A stretch of 64,000 nucleotides of DNA, from positions 1-64,000 of the forward strand of contig JADNRX010000250.1 in the NCBI GenBank assembly GCA_015501595.1, in the 5' to 3' direction. Positions 46,271 through 56,492 of this stretch are shown here, piece after piece. Positions within the stretch are counted from its first letter, which is position 1; each line of letters begins with the position of its first letter. Both the position numbers and the translations under genes were made by a program. This stretch comes from Hymenopellis radicata. Its lineage: Eukaryota; Basidiomycota; Agaricomycetes; Agaricales; Physalacriaceae. The notes below the pieces were generated by a model. That model saw only the letters and a program-made list of their open reading frames with translations. It did not search any database and was not told where the DNA came from.

Positions 46271-47415
46271 CCGATCTTCCGTTTGAACGTTACGCCCTCC
46301 GGAATCTTCACTGTAAACTCTGCATCATCCACCACTAGTACCTCCGCCATCGAGAGTGCAAAACAGTCGGCGTACGACCGAATTGTACCCTCAACTCGTT
46401 CGCGCTCGGCGCTCGTGAGATCCGTGCCAATTGTGATAGCGTCAATGACAGCTTGAACACGACAGCTATTGAACGGGTCCGTTTTCCTGGTGAAGATGTT
46501 TGATTCTTCATGCAGCACCTGAACCGGCACCTCGATCTCCTCTTCTTCAACTGTGTCCCGGTCTTCCGCCACGTAACCTCTTTGCATCTGGATCGTTGCT
46601 AGAACTTGCTTTGCCAACCGTCGCTCAGTCCGCCCCTTCTTCGCAGATAGACCTTGACTTAGGCGCCAAGCTGTACGCTCTTCTTGAGTACGACGTTGTC
46701 GAATTACAGGCAGATCTGAATGAAGCACCGTGTCAGTCGAGTTGGGTTCTGGCACATGCGAAATGGGTAACGAGACTTCCCTCGTCGGGGAGTGCGAATC
46801 CCCGATGAAGTTTGCGCACGTAGAGTCTGTTGACTCTGATTTCCCTCGGTTCTGTGCTCCAACTCGTCCTAAGTCCTCCTCCAACTCACTGCTTCTGGTC
46901 GGTGCCTCTGTTGAATTTTTTGATTCAGTATCAGATAGCATTTCGGCAGATCCTGCAGCATGAGAAACTTCCCTCGTCGGGGAGTGCGAATCCCCGATGA
47001 AGTTCGCGCACGGTGGGTGTAACAACCCATTCTCATCATCTTCGCATCTGAAGTGAACACTCTCCCAGTCACCATATGTATCTTCTCCTCGCTCTTGTCC
47101 TTCCATCCCTGTAGGTGCGCATGCCAAATGACTCCAGTCCTGTAAAACAATCTTGTCAGTATTATCCCCTTCAATCTCGTCATTGGAGACTCGCCGGGTC
47201 TCTCGCCTTGAGGGTTCCCGCACCCCGGGCAACCCCTGCAAGGACGCTCGCGATTCGGTGACAAACGTCACCGGGTTCTCACCCAAGGCCGTGGCGTCCG
47301 CTCGGGACATATTTGGCAACACAACCTTCATCTCCCCTACAGTCATCGCCACTGTGTCTGTCGAGTATTCATGCACCGCACGAAACTCTCGTAAGAGAGG
47401 CTTCCCAAACAACAC
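46210..47415 (-). CDS. Retrotransposon protease-to-RT linker region
   Basis: Open frame between protease and reverse transcriptase. It begins in the protease end (LFGKPLLREFRAVHEY), then a long acidic/Ser-rich linker that holds a 16-residue sequence twice (CANFIGDSHSPTREVS, 64 residues apart), and ends with the start of the RT approach (IFTRKTDPFNSCRVQAVIDAITIG...FALSMAEVLVVDDAEFTVKIPEGVTF). The linker is unusually long. It is one base out of frame with the gag-protease frame at the G8 run 47425-47432. Confidence 0.7.
   Translation of the reverse strand: MLFGKPLLREFRAVHEYSTDTVAMTVGEMKVVLPNMSRADATALGENPVTFVTESRASLQGLPGVREPSRRETRRVSNDEIEGDNTDKIVLQDWSHLACAPTGMEGQERGEDTYGDWESVHFRCEDDENGLLHPPCANFIGDSHSPTREVSHAAGSAEMLSDTESKNSTEAPTRSSELEEDLGRVGAQNRGKSESTDSTCANFIGDSHSPTREVSLPISHVPEPNSTDTVLHSDLPVIRQRRTQEERTAWRLSQGLSAKKGRTERRLAKQVLATIQMQRGYVAEDRDTVEEEEIEVPVQVLHEESNIFTRKTDPFNSCRVQAVIDAITIGTDLTSAERERVEGTIRSYADCFALSMAEVLVVDDAEFTVKIPEGVTFKRKIGSAECHRQRRHGLMRSWMRW
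46772..47012. repeat. 49-bp direct repeat, each copy containing a hairpin
   Basis: Copies at 46772-46820 and 46964-47012 differ at two bases and start 192 bp apart, an exact multiple of three. Each holds the inverted arms TCGGGGA and TCCCCGA around a 7-nt loop. They encode the duplicated linker peptide in the retrotransposon. Confidence 0.85.
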
Positions 47416-48656
47416 CTCCCAGCTCCCCCCCCTGCAAATATCTCAAAAGCACCCCTCCCGACTACACCTCCCACGGTAACCTTCCCTTCCCATACTCCAT
47501 CAGACGGCACTCTAACACCATTTGCCATCCTCAGCCATCGCGACGATGGCTTCAATGCTCCCAACCGATGCGCCACCTTGCGGAAAACCACTGAATCAAT
47601 CGCCCCCACCATAGAGCCATCGTCGAACACTGCTGTGAGTCGCACATTCTCTCCTTGTGGACCCTCTAATATTACGCGTTGTGTATATGGCCGGTCGCGT
47701 GGTGCCAGATCCTGCTTGTTCCCGGTATTGTTCATGCCAGTAGAAGCAGAATAAAACATGAATTCGTTTCGATCGTCGTACACAACAGGAAGTATCTTGG
47801 TAGGAAAACTGTTCACCGGAGGCTCGACATTGTTGCAAAGCGCCGGCGTAATATCAATAGAAGGTAAGACAGTTGTTATCGTCGGAACATGTTTGTGTGT
47901 GGATACACTTGAAAAATCCCGTGCGGCTTGTAGAATCTGGGGGGGAAATGCGCACGGTACGGGATATGAGGCGGGTATGGTCCTGAGCATAGCCTCCAGT
48001 GCTCTAATCGCAGTAGTCCGCTCCTCGAAACGCGCGAGTCTGACGCCCTCCGCCTGCAAGAATAGCAGTTGCTCCAAATTGAGCTCGTCAATCGCCCGTC
48101 TGAAATCCGTCCAGCTCGTTATCGTAATCCCCGCCAGATGTGATCTCAATGAACGCGGCATGCGGTCCTTGACGTCGTCGATGCATAGCCCTGCAGTATC
48201 TGGAATTTGGTGAGCCAAGCGGGTAACCGCATTGACCCACACGCGAATCATCATCTGCTTCGTGCCACCAACCACCACCCAGCTCGTCATATTCTCCTCC
48301 GTCAACTCGGTCGCCTTCGCTAACAGCGCTGCTCGCTTCTCGTGAGGCCTTTTTTCCACCGAAGTGACATCCGGCCACTCCATCTCGAATGCGTCTCTCA
48401 GCCCCAACACGGTGCGCGTAGATTCCCAAGTTGTGACTGGATTGGTGGTATTTGTGGTCACTTTGTCGATCCATCGACGTGCGTCAGAGTGGCGGGGGAA
48501 AAGCGTTTGCAGAATTCGAAACCTCGTATTATCGTCAGATATTGTATCGGAATGGATTAGAAAGTAGCGGGAAATGCGATCTATGAACGCTCCTGCATTC
48601 TCGCCCTCGCGTCCATCGCCATAAAAAGTCGCGTTGTCGATATCACAGTCAACCAT
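47343..48656 (-). CDS. Retrotransposon gag and aspartic protease
   Basis: Frame from ATG 48656 (MVDCDIDNATFYGDG). The first 220 residues resemble Ty3/gypsy gag capsid: FIDRISRYFLIHSDTISDD, RFRILQTLFPR, RRWIDKVTT, then helices to DELNLEQLLFLQAEGVRLARFEERTTAIRALEAML. No CCHC knuckle is seen. A protease-like domain follows, with VRLTAVFDDGSMVGAIDS containing the catalytic D-[DS]-G and then hydrophobic strands (WEGKVTVGGVVGRGAFEIF). The frame runs off at the G8 homopolymer 47425-47432; one more G would join it to the downstream pol frame. Gag would form the particle and protease would cut the polyprotein in an active copy. Confidence 0.8.
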   Translation of the reverse strand: MVDCDIDNATFYGDGREGENAGAFIDRISRYFLIHSDTISDDNTRFRILQTLFPRHSDARRWIDKVTTNTTNPVTTWESTRTVLGLRDAFEMEWPDVTSVEKRPHEKRAALLAKATELTEENMTSWVVVGGTKQMMIRVWVNAVTRLAHQIPDTAGLCIDDVKDRMPRSLRSHLAGITITSWTDFRRAIDELNLEQLLFLQAEGVRLARFEERTTAIRALEAMLRTIPASYPVPCAFPPQILQAARDFSSVSTHKHVPTITTVLPSIDITPALCNNVEPPVNSFPTKILPVVYDDRNEFMFYSASTGMNNTGNKQDLAPRDRPYTQRVILEGPQGENVRLTAVFDDGSMVGAIDSVVFRKVAHRLGALKPSSRWLRMANGVRVPSDGVWEGKVTVGGVVGRGAFEIFAGGGAGRCCLGSLSYESFVRCMNTRQTQWR

Positions 48657-48764
48657 TTTTCCAGAGCAAAACACGAGGCGAATCCGACACGTTTAACGAC
48701 GCGTAAGAGCTGAATCCCCGTAGATGCACGAAAAAGAAAATCTCAGAAGTCCGAAATGGCGTGC

Positions 48765-48787
48765 TTCGAATCCCGTCCTCATCACCA
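48765..48787 (-). promoter_or_regulatory. tRNA primer-binding site of the retrotransposon
   Basis: On the plus strand this reads as a tRNA 3' end: the T-loop TTCGAAT, CCCGT, an acceptor strand and a terminal CCA. The element runs on the minus strand, so it carries the complement, starting TGG, as a priming site should. It sits 109 bp upstream of the gag ATG. The matching tRNA would start GATGAGG; its identity was not settled. Confidence 0.75.
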
Positions 48788-49413
48788 GATGGACTAGGGG
48801 AACCTGACGACTCGCGGACACGATGATGGCAAGACGAAGACGATTGTGGCTGTGCTACCGTCTAAACGAACACTGCTTCTACTTCCGGATCGGTGCACCA
48901 TTCTGTACCCGACTCGATCTACTCTCTCTTCCGCCTCTTTCCCCTGGTCTTCTTCTCCTTTGGGACTTTCCCCGCCTGGGCTACCTAGCCCAACGTTGGG
49001 CGGCAATTTCTGATGGACAGACATTGCAAAGTAAGTTAGAATGGGAGCACACATATTTGAGGTGAGCTCGCTTTATAGTGTCATCGCGGTAGCAAACGCC
49101 TTTGAGAAACAATGCCATAGAGTCTAATAAGAGTCCGGAAAGAATTACTCCATGACGAAGGAACGAGAACGTTCGACGCCACATGCTGGTACTAGCGCGG
49201 ACAAACACACAAAGGGACATGAGAAAAAGCGTTGCGGATGGAAAGACACAAAGACGCGTTTGAGCACGTGGGGGCTGTGCGATTAGATTTGTCAACTCCG
49301 TCCCTGACGCCTCTTCTTCGGTATGGACGGGCACCAGACGGCGATGCTGGCTTCACATATAAGCTTCTAGGTCCAGTTACACCCCGCTATTCGGCCTACT
49401 CTCTCTCAACGAA
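48788..49413. other. Probable remnant of the 5' LTR and promoter of the acyltransferase gene
   Basis: By position next to the primer-binding site, the first few hundred bases should be 5' LTR, starting at 48791 (TGGACTAGGGG, the inverse of an LTR end in CA). There is no second copy to define the other edge. No coding unit seen. Confidence 0.4.
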
Positions 49414-50707
49414 ATGCTACAAGCAGTATGGCACGTCCATGCCCTCCTACCGCTCTACCTCATTTCGCTAACACGTATTTAAGGCATGCAGTGTCAGACG
49501 TCCATCTCCCTCCTTTGAACCCGGATACGCGTCGCCCTGTTAGCGCTCAGTCTATGCTCGATGCTTATTTACCGGCCTTGCTATCCTTGTACATTACCGC
49601 GTGGCTGGCTCTTCGTTCGACTCCCCTATTTGCAAGAGTTGCATGGCTGCCCATCCCGTTATTCGCCCTATACCGATGTTCAATGACACTAGACCTGACA
49701 CGTGTCGAGGGAGGTTCTGCTAACGACCGACGTGGCTACCTGAACCAGGGCCTACTGGTAAGTTCAAGTCGTCCACTCTTCGTTCAGCCAAATTCACGAC
49801 TCCTGAAGCTCCAAAACACGTTCTACACCCTCTGTTCGTTGGCATGGACATTTGGTCCTACGCCAGCCAAACGAGATGGATCCAAATCTTCCCCGCTCGA
49901 ATTGATGTTTTCTTTTCGCGGTCTAGATTACACTTTTTCCTCCTACTCCAAGACCCACGTCGCCCCAGAGTGGCGCCCTACATCCTCGCGTTCCTTCTTC
50001 GCTATATACACCCTAGCCTCCCTCCTTTTCCACATGACGTTGAGCGACGTAATCCACATATACATACAGAACAACGCTCCCGACACATTGCAAGGCGGAT
50101 CCATCTTCGGGCCCGCACGAACCCCCACCATCTTCTCAACTTACCTAACAGTGCTCGCCGGTGTCGTAATCTACGCTGTCATTCAATTCGTCTACGACGT
50201 CGCCACGTTCATCGGCGTTGTCGTGTTCCGTCAGGAGCCCAAGGCGTGGCCGCCCATATTCCAACAGCCTTGGCTGGCGACGTCGCTCTCGCAGTTCTGG
50301 GGCCGTCGCTGGCATCAGCTGTTCAAGTACTACTTTGTGGCTATCGGCGCCACCCCGCTCGCTTCCTTCCCGCATCCATCGCCAACATTGCTGCAGTGAT
50401 GGGCGTATTCTTCGTCTCGGGGTGTTTACATTTTATCGGTGGATGGGGAATGGGAAAGGGAGCGGACTGGTGGCCGCTTGCAGGCTTCTTTCTCGTTAAT
50501 GGTGTTGGGTTGCTTTTAGAGAACGCGTGGAAGACAGTGATGGGCAGCAGAGTTGAAGGAATATTTGGTTGGGTATGGACCATGGTGTTCGTGGCGTTCT
50601 GGGCGAACTGGCTTGTGGATGAGTGGTCCAGGATAGGCCTTATTGCATCCAACTTCTTCCCAGAGGGAAAACGTCCTGCAGAGATGCTTGGTATGGCCCT
50701 TAGATAA
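49414..50707 (+). CDS. Wax synthase-like membrane O-acyltransferase (MBOAT type)
   Basis: Hydrophobic protein with at least seven predicted membrane segments (LLPLYLI, YLPALLSLYITAWLALR, VAWLPIPLFALYRC, FFAIYTLASLLFHMTL, YLTVLAGVVIYAVIQFVYDV, ANIAAVMGVFFVSGCLHFI, WWPLAGFFLVNGVGLLL, WTMVFVAFWANWLV). The signature LATSLSQFWGRRWHQLFKYYF followed by SGCLHF matches the wax-synthase domain, in which the His after the SG.L segment is catalytic. Relatives acylate fatty alcohols, sterols or terpenoids in ER membranes. Frame changes of one base occur near 49465 (T3) and at the C4 run near 50355; one extra base in each restores the chain. ATG 49414 is chosen because it opens the N-terminal helix. An intron may start at 49758 (GTAAGT), but its acceptor is unclear. 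Confidence 0.78.
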
Positions 50708-50809
50708 TCTGAAGACGATAACTATGTACTCTGAAACAGACGTATAGATAGTTAGATAGATCTTATTGGCTTAATTCGCTAGATTCTTCCATCTTGTTGG
50801 TGCATACCT

Positions 50810-51955
50810 TCAATAAATTCTATACCGCCAACCTAAATTGGTCCACCAAAACTCCTCCGCTTCACGTCCATCTGCATCCCACTCCCATTCTCCAGTTGAT
50901 GGTAGTCCCTCTTCGTCGGTCCATCCGCCCTCCTGCAGGGCCCTACTCAAAGGGAACATGGCATCTGCCTCTCCCAATTCTTCTTCACCGGCCACAGAAG
51001 CTTCACATTCCCATATGCCTCGCTGATCCGCTGCACGCTTTCAACCATGCTATCAAAGGTAACTTGATGGGTCCCACAAAATCCTTGTAGTGGTGGCGCG
51101 TATGATGGTTGGAGGAGAAAGCGTGAGGGTTGGTGGGAGCACGGCAGCGAGCTGGGAGAGAGGGCGCCGGTCCGGAATGGTACCCAAGAAGGACTCGGCG
51201 ATACGAGCGATGAAATCTGGATCAATGTATGAAGGAACCAAGTCGTCGGAGCTCATTGAAAGAGGTGAGGCGCAGGTAGGCTAGGGACGGCAGGGCGGAT
51301 GAGAGAGCTGATATGGTACGAATGGACGGCGCTGGATTGATAAGATGAAGATGTGTTAGAGTGGGGAATTCGGGAAGGACTGCGCACTGCGAAGTTGACA
51401 TGCGGAGAGTCAGTCGCTTCAAAGAGACGAAACTAGTAGCATATTCGAGGAAGATGTTGATCATGGCGTCGTCTCTCCCGTAGTTCTTGGACTGGAGATA
51501 TGGCAGGTATACGAGCGTCTCGAGGGAGGGCGCAACGCGTGGTAAGATGAGTTTTAGGAGCTCCTTCTGCTGCTTCCAGTTGTACGTAAGGCGTATGTTT
51601 GCGAGAGCATTATGATGCCGGATATGCTCCTGCTCAAGTCGGCGAGCATGGTCCCTCTCCACTTCCTCCTCCTCCAAGGTCGTAGAGACTTCGACTAAGT
51701 CACCGTACACATTGTATGTGAAGTGCTCCCCACCTCGATGGTCCACCGCAGAGACTAGGGGCGATAGCAGCTCCTCGTCTGTAGTCGCATCCGAAAAGAA
51801 GAATGCGTGATGGTTAAACTCTGGTTCTTGCTCTAGACGTGCAGCCAGCTCAGAGAGGCGGGTAAGCCACACGCAATGAAAGTACTTGGATGCATGTAGA
51901 CCAAACGGAGTGTGATGTTGGTGGTCATGAAACAAGGCTGAGACCAGTCCGCATC
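50810..51955 (-). pseudogene. LRR/F-box-family protein, frame-broken
   Basis: The main frame (to 51222) has FHCVWLTRLSELAARLEQ, a charged insert, LPRVAPSLETLVYLPYL, LKRLTLRM, FPTLTHLHLINPAPS and LPSLAYLRLTS, which resemble the leucine-rich part of a common Agaricomycete F-box-associated family. The continuation (SSDDLVPSYIDPDFIARI..., then FDSMVESVQRISEAYG, then EEELGEADAMFPL...GRYRIY-like end at 50810) is spread over three frames with joins near 51240, 51080 and 50985. No ATG opens the first frame, so the 5' end is missing or hidden upstream. It is either decayed or affected by base-count errors. No F-box itself is visible. Confidence 0.5.
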
Positions 51956-52407
51956 ACGCTGAAGAGTAAATAACACTATAGATACAATTGTAAACACTAT
52001 CACATGACATGCACATGAACACGCGTCAAGCACCGCGCCTAGCTGATCCTAAGGAAAAGGACTTTGAGCAGCAGGTTGCTGTGTCATAAAAGCGAGAATT
52101 GACGATGTGACTCACAGAGACCGGTCCTCTAAAAAATTTCCCTTTCGACCACCATCATAGAAGAAATGATCGCCGCCCCTCGTGGAATCTTTATGCGCGT
52201 CTCAACTTTGTTGGCGGTCGGACTCGCCTTTAATTCATACATAAAGACTGGGAATGACTTATCCAAATGTTTGTGGTATAAATCGCGGCGCGACATCCTC
52301 TCAAACATTTCTGTTTCTTTCAGTCAATCTATCGTGAGTGCGCCATCTTCTCTTTACGATGATACTCATATTCCCTAGGTGTCAGCTACCAAAGTACAGT
52401 ACTCGTC

Positions 52408-53980
52408 ATGTCGGAATTGCCAACTGCCAATGATTGTTCTGAGCTTCGCGCTTTGATGGATTCGCACTCGTTGAAGACATCCTCCACGCCAACAGTCCGC
52501 CAGCAGACATTAACCACACTATTCTGACCACTGCTCTCACAAAGCATCGCGCTCATCTCGCGTCTTTGAACGAGACAATCGGGACATGAAGACACATCTT
52601 GCCGCCATGACCGCGGACTCTGCCCTATTCTCGTCTGGAGTCAGCACCCTCGAGACAATCCTCCACCCTATCCGTGCCCTACCCCTCGAAATCATCGGGC
52701 GCATATGCGAGCACGCCCTCGAAGATTTCGCCATAGAATCCTTCGAGGGCCCACAACCTCCCATAATCGCCGACTCTCTGTCGATGCGTCACCCATCCTG
52801 GACCTTCTCTCATGTCTGCCAGAAGTGGCGAGAAGGGATTCAGGGGCATGCGCTGTGCTGGTCGCACGTCATCCTTTCGTTAAACAAGCCGGTCAGCAAT
52901 CCTGTGAGGTTGTCGCTCCTACTGGCCGATGTCCTGCGCTACGCGGGCAATCTCAAGCTCTCCATCTTGATCGAAAGTCCCAAGCTGATTCCTTCCAACC
53001 TCATGAGCGGGATCCTTCCCAGTTGCCGCCGTTGGCGCCGGGCATCGCTGTTCCTCACGTTGTGCGATTTTAGGGCACTTTCAGAAATGAAGCACTCTTT
53101 TGCGGCATTGGAGATGCTATATGTTGACATCCCCGAGCTGCCGTTTACTCCGACAGAGGGCATCGATACATTTGCAGAAGCACCTCGTTTGGGTACCTTT
53201 GTGATGACGAAGAACGTTTACTTCGTCTTTCAGCTTCCGAGGTTGCGGCTCCGACGAGTCATTCATCGAGGAATAAACTCCCCTCTTTCCGGTCCGGAAG
53301 CTAGGGCAGTTATACTCAACGCTCTGTCCCTAACGTCAGCAACCATTGTCTTAAAACCCGAAATCCTTGCTCCGTCGATCCTTCCCCCATCCAGGGCATT
53401 CGTCCTTGTCCACTCTCACTGTGTGTGGCACTTCTTCCCGGGTTGGCGATAGTACCTTGCCATGGCTTTTGAAGTATTTGTCCTGCACATGTTTGACTGA
53501 ACTGCACGTCAACATAGAGTCCATTTCATCTCTAGCGGTACCATTGACCTCCAAGGGGGCGTAATTGGACCATCCTTGCTGAAGCTCGTCATTCGACTGA
53601 GAAACTGGTATTTCAAGATTATTTAGCACTATCGAAACTCCTCAAACACGCGGTATCCCTGGGACATTTCGTGCTGCATGTTCAGACTTGGGATTTTCAT
53701 CGGATGTTCAGGAACGCAGGGGATGCTATGGCGGCACTACCCATACAAACTCTGACGTTCTTGTCCGATGACCCAATTGAGATCACCTCATTTCGTACGC
53801 TTGTGTTTAGCGCTGTGGAAAAAGAATTCGCTCAGATGTATCGATTCGGCCAGTATCTTTGGTGTATCCGAATGGACCATGTACCGTATTAAAAACTCTC
53901 GTAGACGAAGGATTGGTGGTAGATGTGAAGGATAGTGAGGGCAATGATGTTTCTATTCGATGAAGAAAACTTTTTCAAAC
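52408..53980 (+). pseudogene. F-box protein gene, multiply frame-broken
   Basis: Starts at ATG 52408 (MSELPTANDCSELRALMD). A coiled leader follows in another frame (VEDILHANSPPADINHT..TKHRAHLASLNETI), then the long frame 52586-53452 with IRALPLEIIGRICEHAL (F-box), WTFSHVCQKWREG and LCWSHVIL, the order usual in Agaricomycete F-box genes, and leucine-rich strands after it. Similarity goes on in a new frame at about 53390 (HSSLSTLTVCG, LTELHVNIESISSLAV) and again at about 53600-53890 (LGHFVLHVQTWDF, IQTLTFLSDDPIEITSF). Frame joins are near 52445 (T3), 52580 (G3), 53390 (C5) and 53560. With four breaks in 1.5 kb this is probably a pseudogene, although the first two need only one homopolymer base each. 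Confidence 0.6.
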
Positions 53981-54318
53981 TCGACGCCAGTGAAACATTT
54001 GTCGCTTCGCTATCGAAATGCCGAGCCGAAGGCAGTGCATCGGCAGTCGCGGCATCTGTGCCTAGACTTGGCTGATCCGTGGCCTCGTCGCTCCCAAAGA
54101 AATTATGAAAATTATCGGCCGAATCACCTCTACCTCCTACCTTCACTGACTGCCTGTCTGCATTGTGGCTGCCTCTCAGCCTTGCCTTGAACCCCGGGCG
54201 TTCTCGCAAAGGCGCCAATCACCGACGGTCATACGCGCGACCCGAGATCACTACCGGCATCGCCGCAGTACCGTTTCGTAAAAAGCATCTTGCATGCAAA
54301 CCGCCACCATCTCCGACC

Positions 54319-55199
54319 ATGGACGTTCCCTATGATTCCTATGTGACCTCGCCTTTCATTCCCCCTACAATCCTTGGAGGCATACGATTCCTTTACGGAC
54401 TCTATGCACTTATTACGCTCGTTCTATTTATGATTTCCGGTTGGAAGGGTGCCAATGAGGATGCTTCGTCGTGCGTATATTTTGCCGCCGCCTCTATACT
54501 GGCTAACAGCACCCAGTTTCTTTGCTATTTTCGCTATACTGTCGTACTTTGGGGTCATTGCCTATTTTCTGACGGCCGGCGTGCACACCATTTTATATAG
54601 CCGAGGGCGGTTTCCCCTGGCCGAATGGGCGCGTCCCCTCCAATTTATGCACGTCTGGCTTCTGTCCACTATCGTCTCTTTCCGTGAGCGCCGTGTTTTT
54701 TGTTCTCTTTCATCGCTGAAGCTACGGATAGCTCTCATCATCACTGCCATGTATTACCAAGTCTTCGAATTCGACCCGGTCTCGACCATTGATTCCCTAT
54801 GTTACATCTCCATGCACGGAATCAACGCCGCATTCTCCCTGTTCGAGGTCTTCTTTACCAATGCACCGCCTGGACCGTGGCGTCTGCTCGGCCTGAACAT
54901 GCTACTCATCCTCGGTTATGTTGGCATCGCGTATATCACACGAGATACCAAAGGTTTCAACGGTACGCCATCCAACTGCGCTATGAGGACTGCGGCTAAC
55001 CTAGACCTTTGTAGATACCTTCCTCGCGGCGTACCTTGCCATCTTGTTCGCATCCGAGGTCATAGCATTCGCGGTGCTTCAATGCATCATGATCGCCCGT
55101 CGATCGGCAATGGACAAGCTGGGTTGGACCAAACGCTTCGTCTACAAAAACGGTTTCCAGAAGGTCAACACGATGACCAACGAATGTATAGAAGTGTAA
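54319..55199 (+). CDS. FAR-17a/AIG1-like multi-pass membrane protein
   Basis: Exons 54319-54470, 54517-54962 and 55015-55199 close in phase to 260 residues. The predicted membrane helices and motifs follow the FAR-17a/AIG1 family: IRFLYGLYALITLVLFM, FFAIFAILSYFGVIAYFLTAGVHTILY, WARPLQFMHVWLLSTIVSF, ALIITAMYYQVF, SMHGINAAFSLFEVFF, LLGLNMLLILGYVGIAYITRDTKGF and DTFLAAYLAILFASEVIAFAVL. The family includes human AIG1/ADTRP, which hydrolyse fatty-acid esters of hydroxy fatty acids using Thr and His; candidates here are the Thr in YFLTAGVH and the His in SMHGIN. The segment around FRERRVFCSLSSLKLR is read through without an intron and is unlike the family there. Localisation to internal membranes is expected. 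Confidence 0.8.
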
Positions 55200-55515
55200 T
55201 AAATAGCCAAGGACAGTAAACGTACATCGATTCTCATAATACATTCCTTTATCATTCTTCCAAGATGTTTAAATAGGATGGTATCCAAGACGTTTGCCCC
55301 TTACTTATTTCTGCTGCCTCCACGATGTGTGGGAGTATGTTCCCCTGGAACGCTCCATTCGCTAACTGCTCCAAGAGATAATCGGGCCATTCTTCAAACA
55401 GTCTGGGGGGACCATCATCCGAGGTGGCTGCCAGAAGCGAAACCAGTTTCGTATCACTTTCGGCCGGCTGTTCTTATATCAACTACAAACATTCGACAGC
55501 ATCTGAAGGGACTTA
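55200..55515. other. Convergent intergenic region
   Basis: 3' flanks of the FAR-17a-like gene (+) and the unknown minus-strand gene. No coding sequence is supported. Confidence 0.5.
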
Positions 55516-56492
55516 CTAATACTGTGACTGCTTCGATAGAATGTGTATCCATGTCGGTATAGTGGAAGATGTGCTGAGGGCGTGATAACGCCTGAAGTCC
55601 AAATGGTCCCTAAAGAGCTCAAAAATAGCCAGTTCATGCATCCGGCCCAATCCCCAGAAATGAAGCCCCACCGCATACTCGTACTGAAGCTCCCGACGCC
55701 CAACAGCTTTCTTCTTCAACTTGGCCTCTTCGAACTCTCGAAGCAATTCGTTTCGCGACAAATCCTGATGGCGACGTATTTCTTTCCACCATCTCATCCA
55801 GGGGTCGCAGACATACTGAGGAAGATCGTAGACTTCGGCATGCCTGTCTTTTGCTTCCCGCTTCCGCTCCTTGTAGAGGGTATCAATTCGCCGCTGCAGC
55901 GTTCCTTCATCGATCGTAGGCCAGATACACATGTAGAGGAGGTCGTTTTCGATGCAGTATTTTCGTGTGTCATTGTAGGACATGGTCTGCCTCGTGCGGT
56001 TCTCAGGCTTAGTATCAAAGGTCTTCCAGTCCTGAATGAGAATCTCTGGTGATAGTACGGGTATCGCAGTGTTCACCACCGGCGACGAGTACTCGGTCCA
56101 GACGACTTGTTCGTCGTCGTCATAATGGCCCTCGCACTTATTATACGCAGTCAAGGCCGCCTCCCCCCGCCTTCAATGAGCATCAGACTGAAGCCGATCA
56201 TCGTCGTCGGATGTGAGTCCACGTAGCAACGGCGTATAGCAATGTTAACCTCCAGTAAAAATTTGTAAAACGTGGGTGGATGCGGATTCGGATACGACGC
56301 AGTCGGCGGTGAAGATGACACTGCGGGAGTGTCGAATCCTGAGAGTGTGTTAAACTCCATCGGCGTGGATGGATGCCGATTCGGATATGACTCAGTCGGC
56401 GGTGAAGATGACATTGCGGGAGTGTCGAATCCTGAGAGAGCGTTCCCCAAGAACCGGGAATGCGGTCGCGTTGTATGGACGATGTATAACAC
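55516..56492 (-). CDS. Unknown protein with 31-residue repeat, frame-broken
   Basis: The 5' part (56151-56492) holds two 31-residue units beginning LSGFDTPA, each with SSSPPT.SYPN.HP, then a globular segment (FYKFLLEVNIAIRRCYVDSHP). The 3' part (55516-56154) continues with NKCEGHYDDDEQVVWTEY, LSPEILIQDWKTF, a Lys/Arg/Glu-rich helix and WMRWWKEIRRHQ. The two parts meet at the G6 run (56163-56168), where one more G would join them in frame (EGGGEAALTAYNK). The first codon of the 5' frame is GTG, so the true start or first exon lies upstream. The Trp/Tyr/Asp-rich 3' part suggests a folded domain, but I do not recognise the family. Confidence 0.5.

Larger units (their letters stand above)
43180..48787 (-). 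mobile_element. Degraded Ty3/gypsy (Metaviridae-type) LTR retrotransposon
   Basis: The gene order on the minus strand is gag, aspartic protease, reverse transcriptase, RNase H, integrase, the Ty3/gypsy order. A primer-binding site lies at 48765-48787, upstream of gag. The reading frame is broken at the G8 run near 47425-47432 and near 46290, and a 264-bp MITE splits the reverse transcriptase. No matching LTR was found downstream of integrase, where similarity stops near 43180. The LTR expected just above 48787 could not be delimited because no second copy exists. The copy is thus defective and probably 3'-truncated. This is a fungal element. Confidence 0.85.
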
